Source: a virus
IMG/VR virus record: IMGVR_UViG_3300042545_001167
Location: 52,710-116,709 of that record
Reading direction: 5' to 3' (one strand)
Length of the DNA: 64,000 bases
Part shown: piece by piece, positions 32,410 through 42,785 of the stretch
Numbering within the stretch: the stretch's first letter is position 1
Layout of the letters: each line of letters begins with the position of its first letter
The notes under the pieces: generated by a model
Told to the model about the DNA's origin: nothing
Seen by the model: only the letters and a program-made list of their open reading frames with translations
Database searches by the model: none
Position numbers and translations under genes: made by a program

Positions 32410-33203
32410 CAAATAACCATCCAAGTTTCAGGAATTAAATCTTTAGTATCTAGGTGCTCATTGTCAGAACCCAAAAACCATCCAGACGGGGCAATAACAT
32501 TATTATTCTTTGCTAACCAAGCACCCCACCAAGAGAATGAGGAATTTGCAATAATATGTCCTGAGCAAAGAGTCATCAAACACAAATCAACATAGTTTGT
32601 ATTTCCCTCAGCAATTAAAAATCTATCACTAGAAAATAACTGCTGCTCATTACACCACTTAGGGTCATCAGAGAAAACAAGAACTGGAACTTCGCTGCCA
32701 AATTGCTCTAGTGCTTTTTGATAATATTCCAATCCAAGTGCAGTATGATTTGGATTTGTAATATAATCAGTTCTGCGAATATGCAAAGCAATTGGAGATT
32801 TATCTAATTGAGATATCATTTCCAAACAAGGAGTTAGAATTTCATCTCTAAATTCAAAGTCTTGTTTAATCTCGTCTTCAATGTGCTTAAAGTATTTCTC
32901 GGACTGAAAAAATCCCTGAATAGAAACCCAATCAGGACATCCATTAAATAACTTTTCGTCAAAAGAAAAACTTCCTTCAGAAATAGTTGGTCTATCCAAA
33001 TCGATGAATTGTACATTTAGTTGAGTAGTATTATTCAACTTAAATGGATTGAATAATTGATGGTCTACCCATTCATTTTGATTTTTTGTGGGGGGAAAAC
33101 AATATTCATACCCCATATTCCTAGCAATACCTTTAAGAGCAGCAAATTGAAACATCTGATTTCCAAGTCTGCCCATCTGCCCTAGTGCATTAAATCCAAT
33201 CAT
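32409..33203 (-). CDS. Glycosyltransferase family 11 (alpha-1,2-fucosyltransferase)
   Basis: The 264-aa product has the three GT11 motifs: GRLGNQMFQFAALKG, ALHIRRTDYITNP (HxRRxDY, GDP-fucose binding) and HIIANSSFSWWGAWLAKNNN. It would transfer fucose from the GDP-L-fucose made by Gmd and Fcl of this operon. Confidence 0.9.
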   Translation of the reverse strand: MIGFNALGQMGRLGNQMFQFAALKGIARNMGYEYCFPPTKNQNEWVDHQLFNPFKLNNTTQLNVQFIDLDRPTISEGSFSFDEKLFNGCPDWVSIQGFFQSEKYFKHIEDEIKQDFEFRDEILTPCLEMISQLDKSPIALHIRRTDYITNPNHTALGLEYYQKALEQFGSEVPVLVFSDDPKWCNEQQLFSSDRFLIAEGNTNYVDLCLMTLCSGHIIANSSFSWWGAWLAKNNNVIAPSGWFLGSDNEHLDTKDLIPETWMVI

Positions 33204-33217
33204 TTTATAAATGGCAA

Positions 33218-34165
33218 TTAATTAGTTTGAATTATTGTTTCTACATTTGGAAGATAGTGGGTTTTAATAATATTAACCCAATCAAATTCTCTCGAATACT
33301 CTAAAATTTCCTCACGGTTGTTTATAGAATAATTTCTATTTTCAAGAATTTTTTCTTCAACATATGCAATATCTCCAATCTTACTCTCAGGAATAATTGT
33401 AATAAATTGTTTCGATGCATCCAGATTTGCCTTACCCCATTCAGTAACAACAACACCTAAGCCAGCAGATAATGCCTCCATACAAACAAGAGGATGTGCT
33501 TCACCGTCGCTTAGAAGAACAAGATTACCATAATCAGTTAATTGATCGTGGAGTGTTGGTTTGTTCCACTCACCAAGATAGTTTTTAGAAACATCAAATC
33601 TAGAGTCTGCATTATTACCAGCAAACCACAGACTTTCAATAGATTGGAACATATACTGACGCTTACGATAATCAATCTTAGCAAGATAGATTGAGCGATC
33701 CGAATGTCTTGGAGTATTAGTGTATCTAAATGCCTCACAATTAACACCATTTGGAGTTACAAAAAGTTTCTCCTCAGGAATATTCATCAAGATTTTATAT
33801 ACATTCTTAATTCCTGCAGACAAACAAAAAACATTTGGTCTAATCTGCCCAAATGCATTTGCGATATTTACATATCCACCAAACATTTCAGGTCTTTCAA
33901 GATACCCAAAGTGACTTGTAATTGCCTTTGGGTATTGGATATATGGATAAACTCCAATAAATTCATCATAATGAACATGAACAAAATCTGGTCTAAATGA
34001 ATTTATTTCATTAATAATCTGATTAGGGTCTTTGGTGTTCACTATTTGAACTTCATGACCCAACTTTTTAAGAGCATTTCTTGTATCCCAAACAAGAATT
34101 TCTACTGCACCCCACCCCGTAGGTGGAATTGGCATAATCCCAGGACCAACTAAAGTAATTTTCAT
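33218..34165 (-). CDS. Glycosyltransferase family 4
   Basis: A 315-aa GT-B enzyme: MKITLVGPGIMPIPPTGWGA with the N-terminal glycine loop, VHVHYDEF, VTPNGVNCEAF and the C-terminal donor motif SDGEAHPLVCMEALSAGLGV (Glu-x7-Glu). Retaining transferase; sugar unknown. It starts 4 nt inside the upstream gene (ATGA) and ends 14 nt before GT11. Confidence 0.85.
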   Translation of the reverse strand: MKITLVGPGIMPIPPTGWGAVEILVWDTRNALKKLGHEVQIVNTKDPNQIINEINSFRPDFVHVHYDEFIGVYPYIQYPKAITSHFGYLERPEMFGGYVNIANAFGQIRPNVFCLSAGIKNVYKILMNIPEEKLFVTPNGVNCEAFRYTNTPRHSDRSIYLAKIDYRKRQYMFQSIESLWFAGNNADSRFDVSKNYLGEWNKPTLHDQLTDYGNLVLLSDGEAHPLVCMEALSAGLGVVVTEWGKANLDASKQFITIIPESKIGDIAYVEEKILENRNYSINNREEILEYSREFDWVNIIKTHYLPNVETIIQTN

Positions 34166-34971
34166 CTCTTGCCTAACTCCTCAAACAATGCCATATGCTT
34201 ACCATTATGACGCTCAAAAACTTCAAAATCATCTGGATATTGTTTAAGAATATATCCAAGAGCAATTTGCTCATTATTCACAAATCCATCACCAATCATT
34301 TTATTCAAGAAAGTATTTTCAATTTCTGTTGATACTTTTTGAAGTGCATTGGATGTACCACCAAACATAGAACCAAGCACATATGATCTATTATCCAAAA
34401 GATAGCTCTTAGGAAGAATAGATGCATTTGCAAGATCTTTGTAATATTCCATATTCATTTGTATAAGGAATTTATCCCCCATACCCTCCAATGCTTCAAG
34501 AGCATTCTCACTCGGATATTCTAAATCCAAATCATATTGACCAAAGAACCTAGACCCGCCAGCGTCCATCCAAAAGAAAAACTTACTATCAAAAGGATTT
34601 TCTTCAATTGCCTGAGATATCCACTTAAACTTGGAATATTGGACAATAGAATACATTGAGTACTGACATTCAATTCTATCTGGATCAGAAATCTTATTCC
34701 GATATTCTTCAGTAGAAATTAATTCATCTAACTGATCTTTAAGATAATAATAAGGTATCTCCTCAATCTTTTGAGAAATTACTTTGGTGGGAAGATCCCC
34801 TCTTTTTTCTGCAATGAAATCAACAAGATCCTCAGTGACAAACAGGATCATTGGGCATTTTAATTTGAGAGTGATTTCGAACCAGTCAAGATAGTCTTTC
34901 CAGGTTCTACCGTCCATACCTTCTCTTTGAATATTAAAGAGAGAGGAAACTATAACAAAATCTTTATTCAT
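34162..34971 (-). CDS. HtrL/YibB family protein, probable glycosyltransferase
   Basis: 269 aa beginning MNKDFVIVSSLFNIQREGMD, then RTWKDYLDWFEITLKLKCPM and KFFFWMDAGGSRFFGQYDLD. These match HtrL_YibB (WlaTC) proteins, which are encoded in LPS and capsule loci and look like GT-A transferases (here MDAGG in place of DxD). Function not proven. Confidence 0.75.
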   Translation of the reverse strand: MNKDFVIVSSLFNIQREGMDGRTWKDYLDWFEITLKLKCPMILFVTEDLVDFIAEKRGDLPTKVISQKIEEIPYYYLKDQLDELISTEEYRNKISDPDRIECQYSMYSIVQYSKFKWISQAIEENPFDSKFFFWMDAGGSRFFGQYDLDLEYPSENALEALEGMGDKFLIQMNMEYYKDLANASILPKSYLLDNRSYVLGSMFGGTSNALQKVSTEIENTFLNKMIGDGFVNNEQIALGYILKQYPDDFEVFERHNGKHMALFEELGKR

Positions 34972-35698
34972 AATAAACTTTAAATTGATGAACTAATGGA
35001 TTGGGTTTTGAGTGCCAGTTTGCGTCTCTATTACACTCTATAATTTCAGGATTAAATGTTTCTTCTTCTCCTACAAGTGCGAATAGAGTTGGGAGTAATA
35101 AATCATGAGCAAACATTGCATAATACTCCATTGATAACCTATCAAGGATTGTTATATCAGATTTTAGCACATTAAGTGCTTTAAGGAAAGTCTTTGTTTC
35201 AAAGATTGCAGGAGTTGCCCCCCAACAATCTATAACTTTCGATTTACCAACTGATGATAAAACTTTTTTAAATCCTTCAGGAAGACCACTATTAATTCTA
35301 GATCCTAATAACTTTACTCCTTTAGGAATAGTAAGTTTTCCTCTCACTAAGGCATCTGGGTCTAACATTAGAATATAATCAGTTTTGCAATATTCTATTG
35401 CTCTTTCCAATCTATCCAAAACTGCGAGAGCACATTTTTTAATTGCTGTCTGATTTTCCTCTTCCCTAAAATTACCAGTTACTTGGTCACCAGTAATTTT
35501 AAATGTAGCAGACATTGTATCCTCTTCTAAAGATACAAATATATTACCATCAGACTCTTTTAAATAAGAAAAATCCAATCCCCCATCAGATACAAGATAG
35601 ATTGGAGAATCTGGATAGTACTTTCTTAATTCAGATAGAGAATATTCTACCGCTTTCTTTTCGGTATAACAACTATAAAAAAATCCAAGACTACTCAT
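34964..35698 (-). CDS. Probable GT-A glycosyltransferase (244 aa)
   Basis: LGFFYSCYTEKKAVEYSLSE and YPDSPIYLVSDGGLDFSYL look like a nucleotide-sugar Rossmann half, and DYILMLDPDALVRGKL holds a DPD motif at the expected metal position. Later VIDCWGATPAIFETK is acceptor-like. Family not recognised. It overlaps the next gene by 8 nt. Confidence 0.6.
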   Translation of the reverse strand: MSSLGFFYSCYTEKKAVEYSLSELRKYYPDSPIYLVSDGGLDFSYLKESDGNIFVSLEEDTMSATFKITGDQVTGNFREEENQTAIKKCALAVLDRLERAIEYCKTDYILMLDPDALVRGKLTIPKGVKLLGSRINSGLPEGFKKVLSSVGKSKVIDCWGATPAIFETKTFLKALNVLKSDITILDRLSMEYYAMFAHDLLLPTLFALVGEEETFNPEIIECNRDANWHSKPNPLVHQFKVYYE

Positions 35699-35700
35699 AA

Positions 35701-36666
35701 CTAAAGAATTGATAATAAACTATGTATTCTGTTGATGTAAGTATGATTTTCTTTAACATACTGCATACCTTTTAAAATGAGGTCATAATTTTCTTTGTTA
35801 GAAATTCCGTCATAGAAAAGTTGTTCAGTATCTTGATTATAGATACAATTTCCATCAAGTTCTTCATAGAGTGCTTTTGAATTTGTTAAACCAAGATGTC
35901 CATAACTGATATTCTTAAATAATCTACAAGTTAAAAGACCTTGCTTCAAATGCTGCGGTCCACGAATATCAATACCTAGAAGAGATTTTTTTGCTCTAGT
36001 AATAACTTCCTCAGTGGAAAGTGGATTTGCCCAAGGGTCATTATGCACAAATCCAATATTATTTTCCTGACACGCTTTTATAAAAGGAATAAAGTTGGAA
36101 TAGTTTTCACAAACTCCATGGCCAGAAATTGTACCAGAGTAATATATTACATTTTCTCTTTCTAACCGAATATCATTTTCATTAAACTCGTCAGGAAGAA
36201 GATTGGTTGCCCAACTAATATAAACCTTATCATAATCATCCATTTCATAATCAACATAATCGTTGTTGACTCTTACTTTTCTTGATTGCTTAGGGTCAAA
36301 ATAGCAGGCAGGTCCAAGTTTGATTGCCTTTGTTTTGTCTAAAGAATATTCTTGAATATGATCCTTAAAATTGACAGCAGACATCCTAATATCAACATAC
36401 CTCTCCGCATTTTGATATTTAATCGGAGAAGGGCAATACATTATAAAGTAGCAACTAGTATCATTGATTGGAATATTTTTATCAGCAAACCCCTCTCCAA
36501 TAAACAAAGAATTGCTGTAATCAAAGTCTTCTGGATAATCTCCATCGTGGAACCAATATACATCATATCCAAGATGTTTAAATGCCTTATAGTAAGCATC
36601 ATGAACATATGAATGTGTATGGGAATAAAGAGGATGTCCCCAAATAATCACCTTAGAATACTTCAT
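35701..36666 (-). CDS. Putative GT-B-like glycosyltransferase (321 aa)
   Basis: MKYSKVIIWGHPLYSHTHSY, KHLGYDVYWFHDGDYP and a C-terminal half with SLLGIDIRGPQHLKQGLLTC, RLFKNISYGHLGLTNSKALY give a GT-B-like look, with a donor-side glycine/Glu region less clear. The family is not recognised. It is coupled to fcl (ATGA) and probably adds one residue of the glycan. Confidence 0.5.
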   Translation of the reverse strand: MKYSKVIIWGHPLYSHTHSYVHDAYYKAFKHLGYDVYWFHDGDYPEDFDYSNSLFIGEGFADKNIPINDTSCYFIMYCPSPIKYQNAERYVDIRMSAVNFKDHIQEYSLDKTKAIKLGPACYFDPKQSRKVRVNNDYVDYEMDDYDKVYISWATNLLPDEFNENDIRLERENVIYYSGTISGHGVCENYSNFIPFIKACQENNIGFVHNDPWANPLSTEEVITRAKKSLLGIDIRGPQHLKQGLLTCRLFKNISYGHLGLTNSKALYEELDGNCIYNQDTEQLFYDGISNKENYDLILKGMQYVKENHTYINRIHSLLSIL

Positions 36667-37598
36667 TTTAAACTATCATAACAAGTATTTTCAGTAAACC
36701 ACTGATAAGTTTTAACGAGTCCCGAAAGAAGACTATGCTTTGGTTTCCATCCAAGTTCAGACATCTTTGAATAATCTAAGGGACGATTAGGAGTTCCATT
36801 TGGACGGGAAGAATCCCAATTAATTACACCACTATACCCAACAACCGCTGCAACAGTTTCTGCAAGTTCTTTGATACTTACATTATATCCAGAACCAATA
36901 TTAATCAGCTCAGCATTTTCAAATTTATCCATTGCAAACAAACACGCATCTGCAAGGTCATCAGAATAAAGAAATTCCCGCATAGGAGTTCCATCACCCC
37001 AAAAAGTCACATTCTTTCCATTAGAATTATTAAACTTAGTCATCATCGCAGGAATTACATGCCCATTTTCTGGATGGAAATTGTCACCAGGACCATACAG
37101 ATTTGAAGGCATAAGAGATACCGATTTAAATCCATACTGCTTACGATATGCCTGGAGCATTTTAATTCCAGAAATCTTAGCAACAGCATACGCATCATTA
37201 GTAGGTTCAAGGTATCCAGTAAGAAGAGATTCTTCTTTTACAGGAACTTCTGCATACTTAGGATAGATACAAACTGACCCAAGAAACAAAAACTTCTCTA
37301 CACCATATTTCCAAGAACTGTGAATCAAATTAGTTTGTATTTGAATATTCTCGTAGATAAAATCCCCAGAGAATGTATCATTTGCATAGATTCCACCTAC
37401 ACGAGCAGCAGCATCAAAGACATATTCCGGTTTTTCTTTTTCAAAGAAATTCGCAACATCTTGTTGATTGAGAAGATCAAGTTCCTGACGAGTTTTTGTA
37501 ATGATATTCGCATACCCACGATCCTTAAGGGCTCTGACAATAGAGGAACCAACAAGACCTCTATGCCCAGCTACAAATATTTTAGAGTCTTTTTTCAT
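36663..37598 (-). CDS. fcl: GDP-L-fucose synthase
   Basis: A 311-aa extended SDR enzyme: cofactor motif VAGHRGLVGSSIVRAL, catalytic Ser in FLGSVCIYP, Tyr-x3-Lys in DAYAVAKISGIKML and SNLYGPGDNFHPENGHVIPA, all typical of Fcl (WcaG). It epimerises and reduces GDP-4-keto-6-deoxymannose made by Gmd to GDP-L-fucose, consumed by the GT11 enzyme. Confidence 0.95.
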   Translation of the reverse strand: MKKDSKIFVAGHRGLVGSSIVRALKDRGYANIITKTRQELDLLNQQDVANFFEKEKPEYVFDAAARVGGIYANDTFSGDFIYENIQIQTNLIHSSWKYGVEKFLFLGSVCIYPKYAEVPVKEESLLTGYLEPTNDAYAVAKISGIKMLQAYRKQYGFKSVSLMPSNLYGPGDNFHPENGHVIPAMMTKFNNSNGKNVTFWGDGTPMREFLYSDDLADACLFAMDKFENAELINIGSGYNVSIKELAETVAAVVGYSGVINWDSSRPNGTPNRPLDYSKMSELGWKPKHSLLSGLVKTYQWFTENTCYDSLK

Positions 37599-37602
37599 AA
37601 CA

Positions 37603-38853
37603 TCAAGGAATTACAACTTCAGGATTGGGGAGAGGGAACAGTAATTTTTTGCCTTTAAACTTTGGATTGTTGACGAAGAAGTTTTTAAAGTGCCAAGGAA
37701 GAATCACAAAGACATCATACTCATCAATTACAGAATCTTCACTCTTAATAGGAATCCAAGTTCCTGGAGTAAATGATCCATCTTTATCAGGATTAACATC
37801 ACCAACAACTTCAATAAATTTCGAAGTAATTTCCCAAGTTTGAAGAGTTACATTACCCTTAGTGCTTGCTCCAAGAGCAGCAATTTTAAGACCATCTTCT
37901 TTAAACTGGCGAATCAGATTCCAAAATCTAACTTTACACTCATCAATACGGAAAGAAAAATCTTGCCAAGGTTGAGTTGTATCAAGTTTAAGATCAAGTT
38001 CTTCTTGCACCAAATCATTAACTTTAATAGTTGCTTCATCATACTTACTATTCTTATTAGCAACTACAACAGAAATACTTCCACCATTTACATCATTAAA
38101 TTCAAAATCAATAATTTTTAAGTCTGCACTATCCATAATGTATTTTAGTTGCCTCATTCCATAATAGGAAAGATGCTCGTGACATACGGTGTCGAAGGAA
38201 TTGGCACGAATCATCTCTGGCATATAACTCTGCTCAAGAACCCAGATACCTTCATTTGGATCTAGAACTGAATTAACTTCTCTTGCAAATTGACAAGGAT
38301 CTTCCAAGTCATAGAACATTGAGAATGAAGTTACTAGTTTTGCTTTTTCTTCACCGAAGTAAGTTCTATAAGTTTTTTCTGTAAAGAAATCTGCAATGTA
38401 ATCTACATGCTCTTTATAATATTTCGAAAACTTCTTAGCAGTAGGGTCAATGCTAACAAGTTTTAGTTCTGGAGAAAAGAATCCTAGAAATGTTCCGTCA
38501 TTTCCTGCAATGTCAATTACAAGGTCCCTTTTTTTCAAATCAAGGAAATTGACAATCTTTTCATACTTTCCTTGAAGATGCTTCACCATGCTGGCATTTA
38601 GGCCAGAACGGTATCCATATTCTTGCCCATACATTGTAGGCAAGTCAAAGGTATGCTCCAATTGAACATGTCCACAACCACCTGTTGTTTCGTTGCATTT
38701 AACAAGTTTTAGTGGACCCCGATACATTTCAACATCCACAGTCTTAGGGAAAATCCCTGACAAGTATTGATTACCTAAATCCAAAACTGTGACAAGATGC
38801 TCATTGCCACATACTCGACATTTTTCAATTTTATAAAACATATCAGTGCTCAT
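37603..38853 (-). CDS. SAM-dependent sugar C-methyltransferase (TylC3-like)
   Basis: A 416-aa three-domain enzyme: zinc-binding N-terminus ([29 protein letters not shown]), SAM domain with [19 protein letters not shown] and the catalytic-loop region [14 protein letters not shown], and a C-terminal domain with [20 protein letters not shown]. Such enzymes methylate NDP-ketosugars at carbon 3. The start is ATG 38853 (overlapping gmd by 11 nt) or ATG 38841. Its substrate could be the GDP-4-keto-6-deoxymannose of the Gmd step, giving a branched sugar. Confidence 0.85.
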   Translation of the reverse strand: MSTDMFYKIEKCRVCGNEHLVTVLDLGNQYLSGIFPKTVDVEMYRGPLKLVKCNETTGGCGHVQLEHTFDLPTMYGQEYGYRSGLNASMVKHLQGKYEKIVNFLDLKKRDLVIDIAGNDGTFLGFFSPELKLVSIDPTAKKFSKYYKEHVDYIADFFTEKTYRTYFGEEKAKLVTSFSMFYDLEDPCQFAREVNSVLDPNEGIWVLEQSYMPEMIRANSFDTVCHEHLSYYGMRQLKYIMDSADLKIIDFEFNDVNGGSISVVVANKNSKYDEATIKVNDLVQEELDLKLDTTQPWQDFSFRIDECKVRFWNLIRQFKEDGLKIAALGASTKGNVTLQTWEITSKFIEVVGDVNPDKDGSFTPGTWIPIKSEDSVIDEYDVFVILPWHFKNFFVNNPKFKGKKLLFPLPNPEVVIP

Positions 38854-39844
38854 TGATACACATATCCTCAACTAATTGTTTAAATGAAGTCTTAGGTTTC
38901 CAACCCAGTTTCTCCTTTGCCTTAGAGGCATCACCCAATAAAGTTTCAACTTCAGAAGGGCGGAAATATTTAGGATTTACACGAATGACCTCATTTCCAG
39001 TGAATACATCATATCCAACCTCATCCAATTCTTCACCTCTCCATGTAATTTGCATTCCAAAATAAGGTGCTGCTTCATCAATAAAATCACGAACAGAATA
39101 TTGCTCACCCGTAGAAATAACAAAGTCATCTGGAGAATCTTGCTGTAGCATCATCCACATTGCTTCCACAAAATCTTTGGCATGACCCCAATCACGCCTT
39201 GCATTTAGATTGCCAAGATGAAGAATATTTTGTTTTCCCTCAGATATTGCTTTCAGACCTCTAGTGATTTTACGAGTTACAAAAGTTTCACCCCGTCGTG
39301 GAGATTCGTGATTGAAAAGAATACCAGTGCAAGCATACATTCCATAAGACTCCCGATAGTTCTTTGTAATCCAGTATCCATAGAGTTTCGCTACCCCATA
39401 AGGAGAACGGGGATAAAAAGGAGTAGTTTCGCGTTGAGGAGTTTCTTGAACCAATCCATAAAGTTCACTTGTAGATGCCTGGTAAATGCGTACACGCTCT
39501 TCCATGCCCAGGAGACGCACTGCTTCAAGAATACGGAGAGTTCCCATGCCATCCACATCAGCAGTGTATTCAGGCATCTCAAAGGATACTTTGACATGAC
39601 TTTGAGCACCAAGATTATAAATTTCATCGGGTTGTACTTTTTGAATAACTCTTACTATATTAGTAGAATCTGTTAGATCTCCATAGTGAAGATGCAACCT
39701 ATTGTAAATATGATCAATTCTATGAGTATTAATTAAGGAAGATCTCCTAATAATACCATGAACCTCATATCCTTTTTCCAAAAGAAGTTCTGCAAGATAA
39801 GATCCATCTTGCCCAGTAATACCTGTAATTAATGCTTTCTTCAT
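38843..39844 (-). CDS. gmd: GDP-mannose 4,6-dehydratase
   Basis: A 333-aa SDR enzyme with [38 protein letters not shown], the Thr/Tyr/Lys set QASTSELYG and [16 protein letters not shown], and [17 protein letters not shown]. It converts host GDP-mannose to the 4-keto-6-deoxy sugar used by Fcl and perhaps the C-methyltransferase. It overlaps its upstream neighbour by 4 nt. Confidence 0.96.
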   Translation of the reverse strand: MKKALITGITGQDGSYLAELLLEKGYEVHGIIRRSSLINTHRIDHIYNRLHLHYGDLTDSTNIVRVIQKVQPDEIYNLGAQSHVKVSFEMPEYTADVDGMGTLRILEAVRLLGMEERVRIYQASTSELYGLVQETPQRETTPFYPRSPYGVAKLYGYWITKNYRESYGMYACTGILFNHESPRRGETFVTRKITRGLKAISEGKQNILHLGNLNARRDWGHAKDFVEAMWMMLQQDSPDDFVISTGEQYSVRDFIDEAAPYFGMQITWRGEELDEVGYDVFTGNEVIRVNPKYFRPSEVETLLGDASKAKEKLGWKPKTSFKQLVEDMCINEH

Positions 39845-40584
39845 CCGTGATATACCATTAAGTCAATTAATAAAGGTTTAATTTTATTGTTTTGTATGTG
39901 ATGTTTAATTAACAATTCATTACACCACCAACCATCAATTTCATTTGATTGTTTTACCAATTGCCCAATGTGGTTATATACTCCACAAAAAACATTCATA
40001 GAATTATTAGTTCCAATTGCAAACCAATCACTATACATTCCATAGGATAGTCTAGAATCGTGACATATTAATGTGTCATCGTCCAAATTAATAGCATCAA
40101 AATTAATAACTCCATAAGGAGAAAAATCCATTCTGCTACGAATTACTAAATCATATTCAATATCATTCGAAACTGAATATTGTTCTTTTAGTAGATTAGA
40201 CATCATTATACTATAGAACATACTATTTGTCATATCACTAAGGTATCCTTTAGCAACATCCAAACCCTGTTCCACATCTAATGCCCAACTAGGTCCATCA
40301 ACAAAGCATTTATCTGGAAAGTGATATTTTCTTTTCCAAGTTTTTGGTTTTTCAATATAAATCTGCTTTGGATTATAGTACTGAGCAATTTTTTCTATTG
40401 CATCAGCAGAGAGAGTTTTTCCTACTCTATCAGGAATAACTGAGTTTGTACTCAGATTGTTTGGATCAAACCAGGTATGAACAAAAACATCGACATCGTT
40501 ACCATCCAATATTGCCTGTTTTATTTTTGGGAAAGTAACATCAATATCTCTTGGTTGTCCAGATAAACACAATGCAATTTTCAT
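39841..40584 (-). CDS. Glycosyltransferase-like protein (247 aa)
   Basis: [20 protein letters not shown] starts like a group of polysaccharide-locus proteins with [12 protein letters not shown] and a DVFVHTWFD motif. [14 protein letters not shown] has an RxD near the expected metal site. Family name not certain. Start overlaps the WavE-like stop by one base. Confidence 0.55.
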   Translation of the reverse strand: MKIALCLSGQPRDIDVTFPKIKQAILDGNDVDVFVHTWFDPNNLSTNSVIPDRVGKTLSADAIEKIAQYYNPKQIYIEKPKTWKRKYHFPDKCFVDGPSWALDVEQGLDVAKGYLSDMTNSMFYSIMMSNLLKEQYSVSNDIEYDLVIRSRMDFSPYGVINFDAINLDDDTLICHDSRLSYGMYSDWFAIGTNNSMNVFCGVYNHIGQLVKQSNEIDGWWCNELLIKHHIQNNKIKPLLIDLMVYHG

Positions 40585-41369
40585 CAGTATCCCTCCTCAT
40601 CCCATCCCTCATAAAGAGGATCATAGGGTAAACAATAAATGTTATTCTTTGGCCAAATAAAATCAACTCCCCTTCTTGGAAATGATTTAAATGCCTTTTG
40701 CATTACTTCTTTGCTTATAATTTTTGCTTCTTGCCAGTTAGGTGCATTATCATAAAGATATTGTTCTTGATTTTCTACCATTTTCTTAACTCTATCATCA
40801 AACCTACTGCAATAGTATGCTCCAATATAAGTTTCTGGGCGAGTTAATAAATGCATGTAACTGGCGGCGTTGCTTCTATCAACACCAAGTTTTTGACACA
40901 AATCATTTACTTCAAATGGGATATCAAAAAGATTAATCATATCTTCTTTATATCCCCAGAACACATGGTCTCTTGGATGAAATAGAAAAGAAAAATAATC
41001 TCCACAAATAAAAATTTTTTCTTTCTTCTTGTTGCCAATGAAATAATCAAACATATTCAACATACCTTGATGATTGAATTTTTGATCACTTCGCATCTTT
41101 CCAACCAAATTAGAAGAAGATGCTTTAACTCCAGCAAGAGATGTAATAAGTTGTAAGTTGATATTCATAACTCCAGAATATGGAGGATATTCACTATTCC
41201 TTATATAACTTACTCTATTAGATTGGTATTCAGTTTTCTTATCATTTTCCCAACAAGAAACAATAATATTATCTACAAAATTAAGTTGCAAATAAGAGTC
41301 AATAATTTCATCAGTAAAATCTGTATATGGACCCTGAAGTACCAAATCCATTTTTTCTTTTGATGTCAT
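40584..41369 (-). CDS. WavE-like polysaccharide biosynthesis protein
   Basis: A 261-aa protein with MDLVLQGPYTDFTDEIIDSY, NIIVSCWENDKKTEYQSN, NINLQLITSLAGVKASSSN and VGKMRSDQKF, matching WavE (LPS core synthesis, Vibrio). Probable GT-A transferase; KMRSDQ holds the acidic residue. Confidence 0.75.
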   Translation of the reverse strand: MTSKEKMDLVLQGPYTDFTDEIIDSYLQLNFVDNIIVSCWENDKKTEYQSNRVSYIRNSEYPPYSGVMNINLQLITSLAGVKASSSNLVGKMRSDQKFNHQGMLNMFDYFIGNKKKEKIFICGDYFSFLFHPRDHVFWGYKEDMINLFDIPFEVNDLCQKLGVDRSNAASYMHLLTRPETYIGAYYCSRFDDRVKKMVENQEQYLYDNAPNWQEAKIISKEVMQKAFKSFPRRGVDFIWPKNNIYCLPYDPLYEGWDEEGY

Positions 41370-41800
41370 AACAGAGAAGGATAATCAGTACAAATTGCGT
41401 AAGGAACTCCATTTAAAGACTTATCAAGAGAACTATCATCAAGTAATGGAATGATAGTATTTTCATCAATTTGCATATCTAAATCATGTAACCATATCTT
41501 TCCAGTTGAGGTGTAAATAAAAGGATCTTGAGTGTGGCAGAATGACTGATATTGCCAACATTCTTTTGCGGATTCTAGATTTTTACAATGCAACCAAAGA
41601 CAATCTCTGCGTTTTTCTAACCAGGTATGTTCAACTTTATATTGAGGTTCATCATGTCCCAACCAAAGTTCTCCATTAATTGAGCGAATATCAATCTCAA
41701 CATCATACCCATTGCCAATGGCACAATCAATATAACTTGGACGATTTTCTTGATTTGAGATTATGCCTCTAATATTACCTCTATGAGAAATAATTTTCAC
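41366..41800 (-). CDS. Short glycerophosphodiester phosphodiesterase-like protein (144 aa)
   Basis: MKIISHRGNIRG, ENRPSYIDCAIGNGYDVEID and LWLGHDEPQYKV match GDPD catalytic parts (His-Arg-Gly, Glu-Asn, Glu-x-Asp, Gly-His-Asp), but the protein is about half the length of typical GDPD enzymes and lacks the later barrel strands. It might act on phosphodiester-linked sugars. It is coupled on both sides by 4-nt overlaps. Confidence 0.7.
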   Translation of the reverse strand: MKIISHRGNIRGIISNQENRPSYIDCAIGNGYDVEIDIRSINGELWLGHDEPQYKVEHTWLEKRRDCLWLHCKNLESAKECWQYQSFCHTQDPFIYTSTGKIWLHDLDMQIDENTIIPLLDDSSLDKSLNGVPYAICTDYPSLL

Positions 41801-42108
41801 AATTCTTCAATCCTCAACGATTTGTCTTCAATAAAAAGATCATAGAAGGGTTTATTAACCTTCAGTTCATGATATTTTGCACCCCACTCTTCAAGTTGCT
41901 TTTTTGTCAACTCTGTCCAGTCAATTTGTTTACGACTACCACGAGCAGTCCAATAAACAATAGTATGACCTTCATCATACAGATTGTTAATCTTTTCTAT
42001 GTTTTCTAGAATTGGTTTTGCTTTAGTATAATCATGGGTCGTACCAAAATCAACACAAGTTTCTCTATGACAAATAGTTTCATCAATATCAACATAAATG
42101 ACTTTCAT
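41797..42108 (-). CDS. HAD-family phosphatase-like protein (103 aa)
   Basis: VIYVDIDETICHRETCVDFG has the HAD nucleophile motif (Asp-x-Asp-x-Thr), HTIVYWTARGSRKQIDW is motif II (Thr), and FYDLFIEDKSLRIEEL has the acidic motif III. Capless and short, like HAD proteins of capsule loci that may dephosphorylate sugar phosphates. Confidence 0.75.
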   Translation of the reverse strand: MKVIYVDIDETICHRETCVDFGTTHDYTKAKPILENIEKINNLYDEGHTIVYWTARGSRKQIDWTELTKKQLEEWGAKYHELKVNKPFYDLFIEDKSLRIEEL

Positions 42109-42785
42109 TGATACATATCTCTCCTATAGTTTTCATTGGGGCAAGTATCAACTGCAGCAACCTCTTGTTTGGTGAGAAACTTAACTCCCCCCAATAACTT
42201 TGCACCAATAAAAATCTCTGCAGATTTTTCACACATCAAAGTAGAAGCTGCACAATCTTTTTGAGATGCAGATGCTGATATTATACCGTGATTCTGCAAC
42301 AAAATCAACTTAGGAAAATATCCCTCAGTATCTACAAACTTTGAAACATGCTCATCAACTAACTTTAGAATTGCTTCACCGGGAGGAGCATAAGGAACAA
42401 CACACGACTTGATTCCATTTCTTACAATCTGGTCAGGAAACCATCTATGATCTGCAAAATCATAAATTTCTTCTGAGCAAAGAATTTTTGTCGTGTGTGG
42501 TGGATGAGTATGAGAGATGAAATTAATCTCAGGAAATGTTTTCATAATCCAAGCATGAAAAGAAGTTTCAATACTTGGTTTTTTGTGGAGTAATTCTATT
42601 TGTGCTCCGTTAGTATTACATAAAGTTAAGTCTTCTTCTGATAAAGTATGAAGACTTGTTCCACTTGCTTTAATCAAAAAGGTGTCTTCACTTTGCCTAA
42701 CTGAAACATTTCCTTCTCCACAGATAGTAAAAGGACTTACAGTGTGTGCAAGAGATAATAGTTCATCAATTTGTGAAATAGTCAT
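42105..42785 (-). CDS. Class II aldolase/adducin-family protein
   Basis: A 226-aa zinc aldolase-like protein with CGEGNVSVRQSEDTFLIKAS, FISHTHPPHTTKILCS (metal His-x-His) and LLQNHGIISASASQKDC (third His). It could act as aldolase, epimerase or dehydratase on a sugar phosphate (fuculose- or ribulose-phosphate type). Overlaps the nucleotidyltransferase by 20 nt. Confidence 0.85.
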   Translation of the reverse strand: MTISQIDELLSLAHTVSPFTICGEGNVSVRQSEDTFLIKASGTSLHTLSEEDLTLCNTNGAQIELLHKKPSIETSFHAWIMKTFPEINFISHTHPPHTTKILCSEEIYDFADHRWFPDQIVRNGIKSCVVPYAPPGEAILKLVDEHVSKFVDTEGYFPKLILLQNHGIISASASQKDCAASTLMCEKSAEIFIGAKLLGGVKFLTKQEVAAVDTCPNENYRRDMYQ

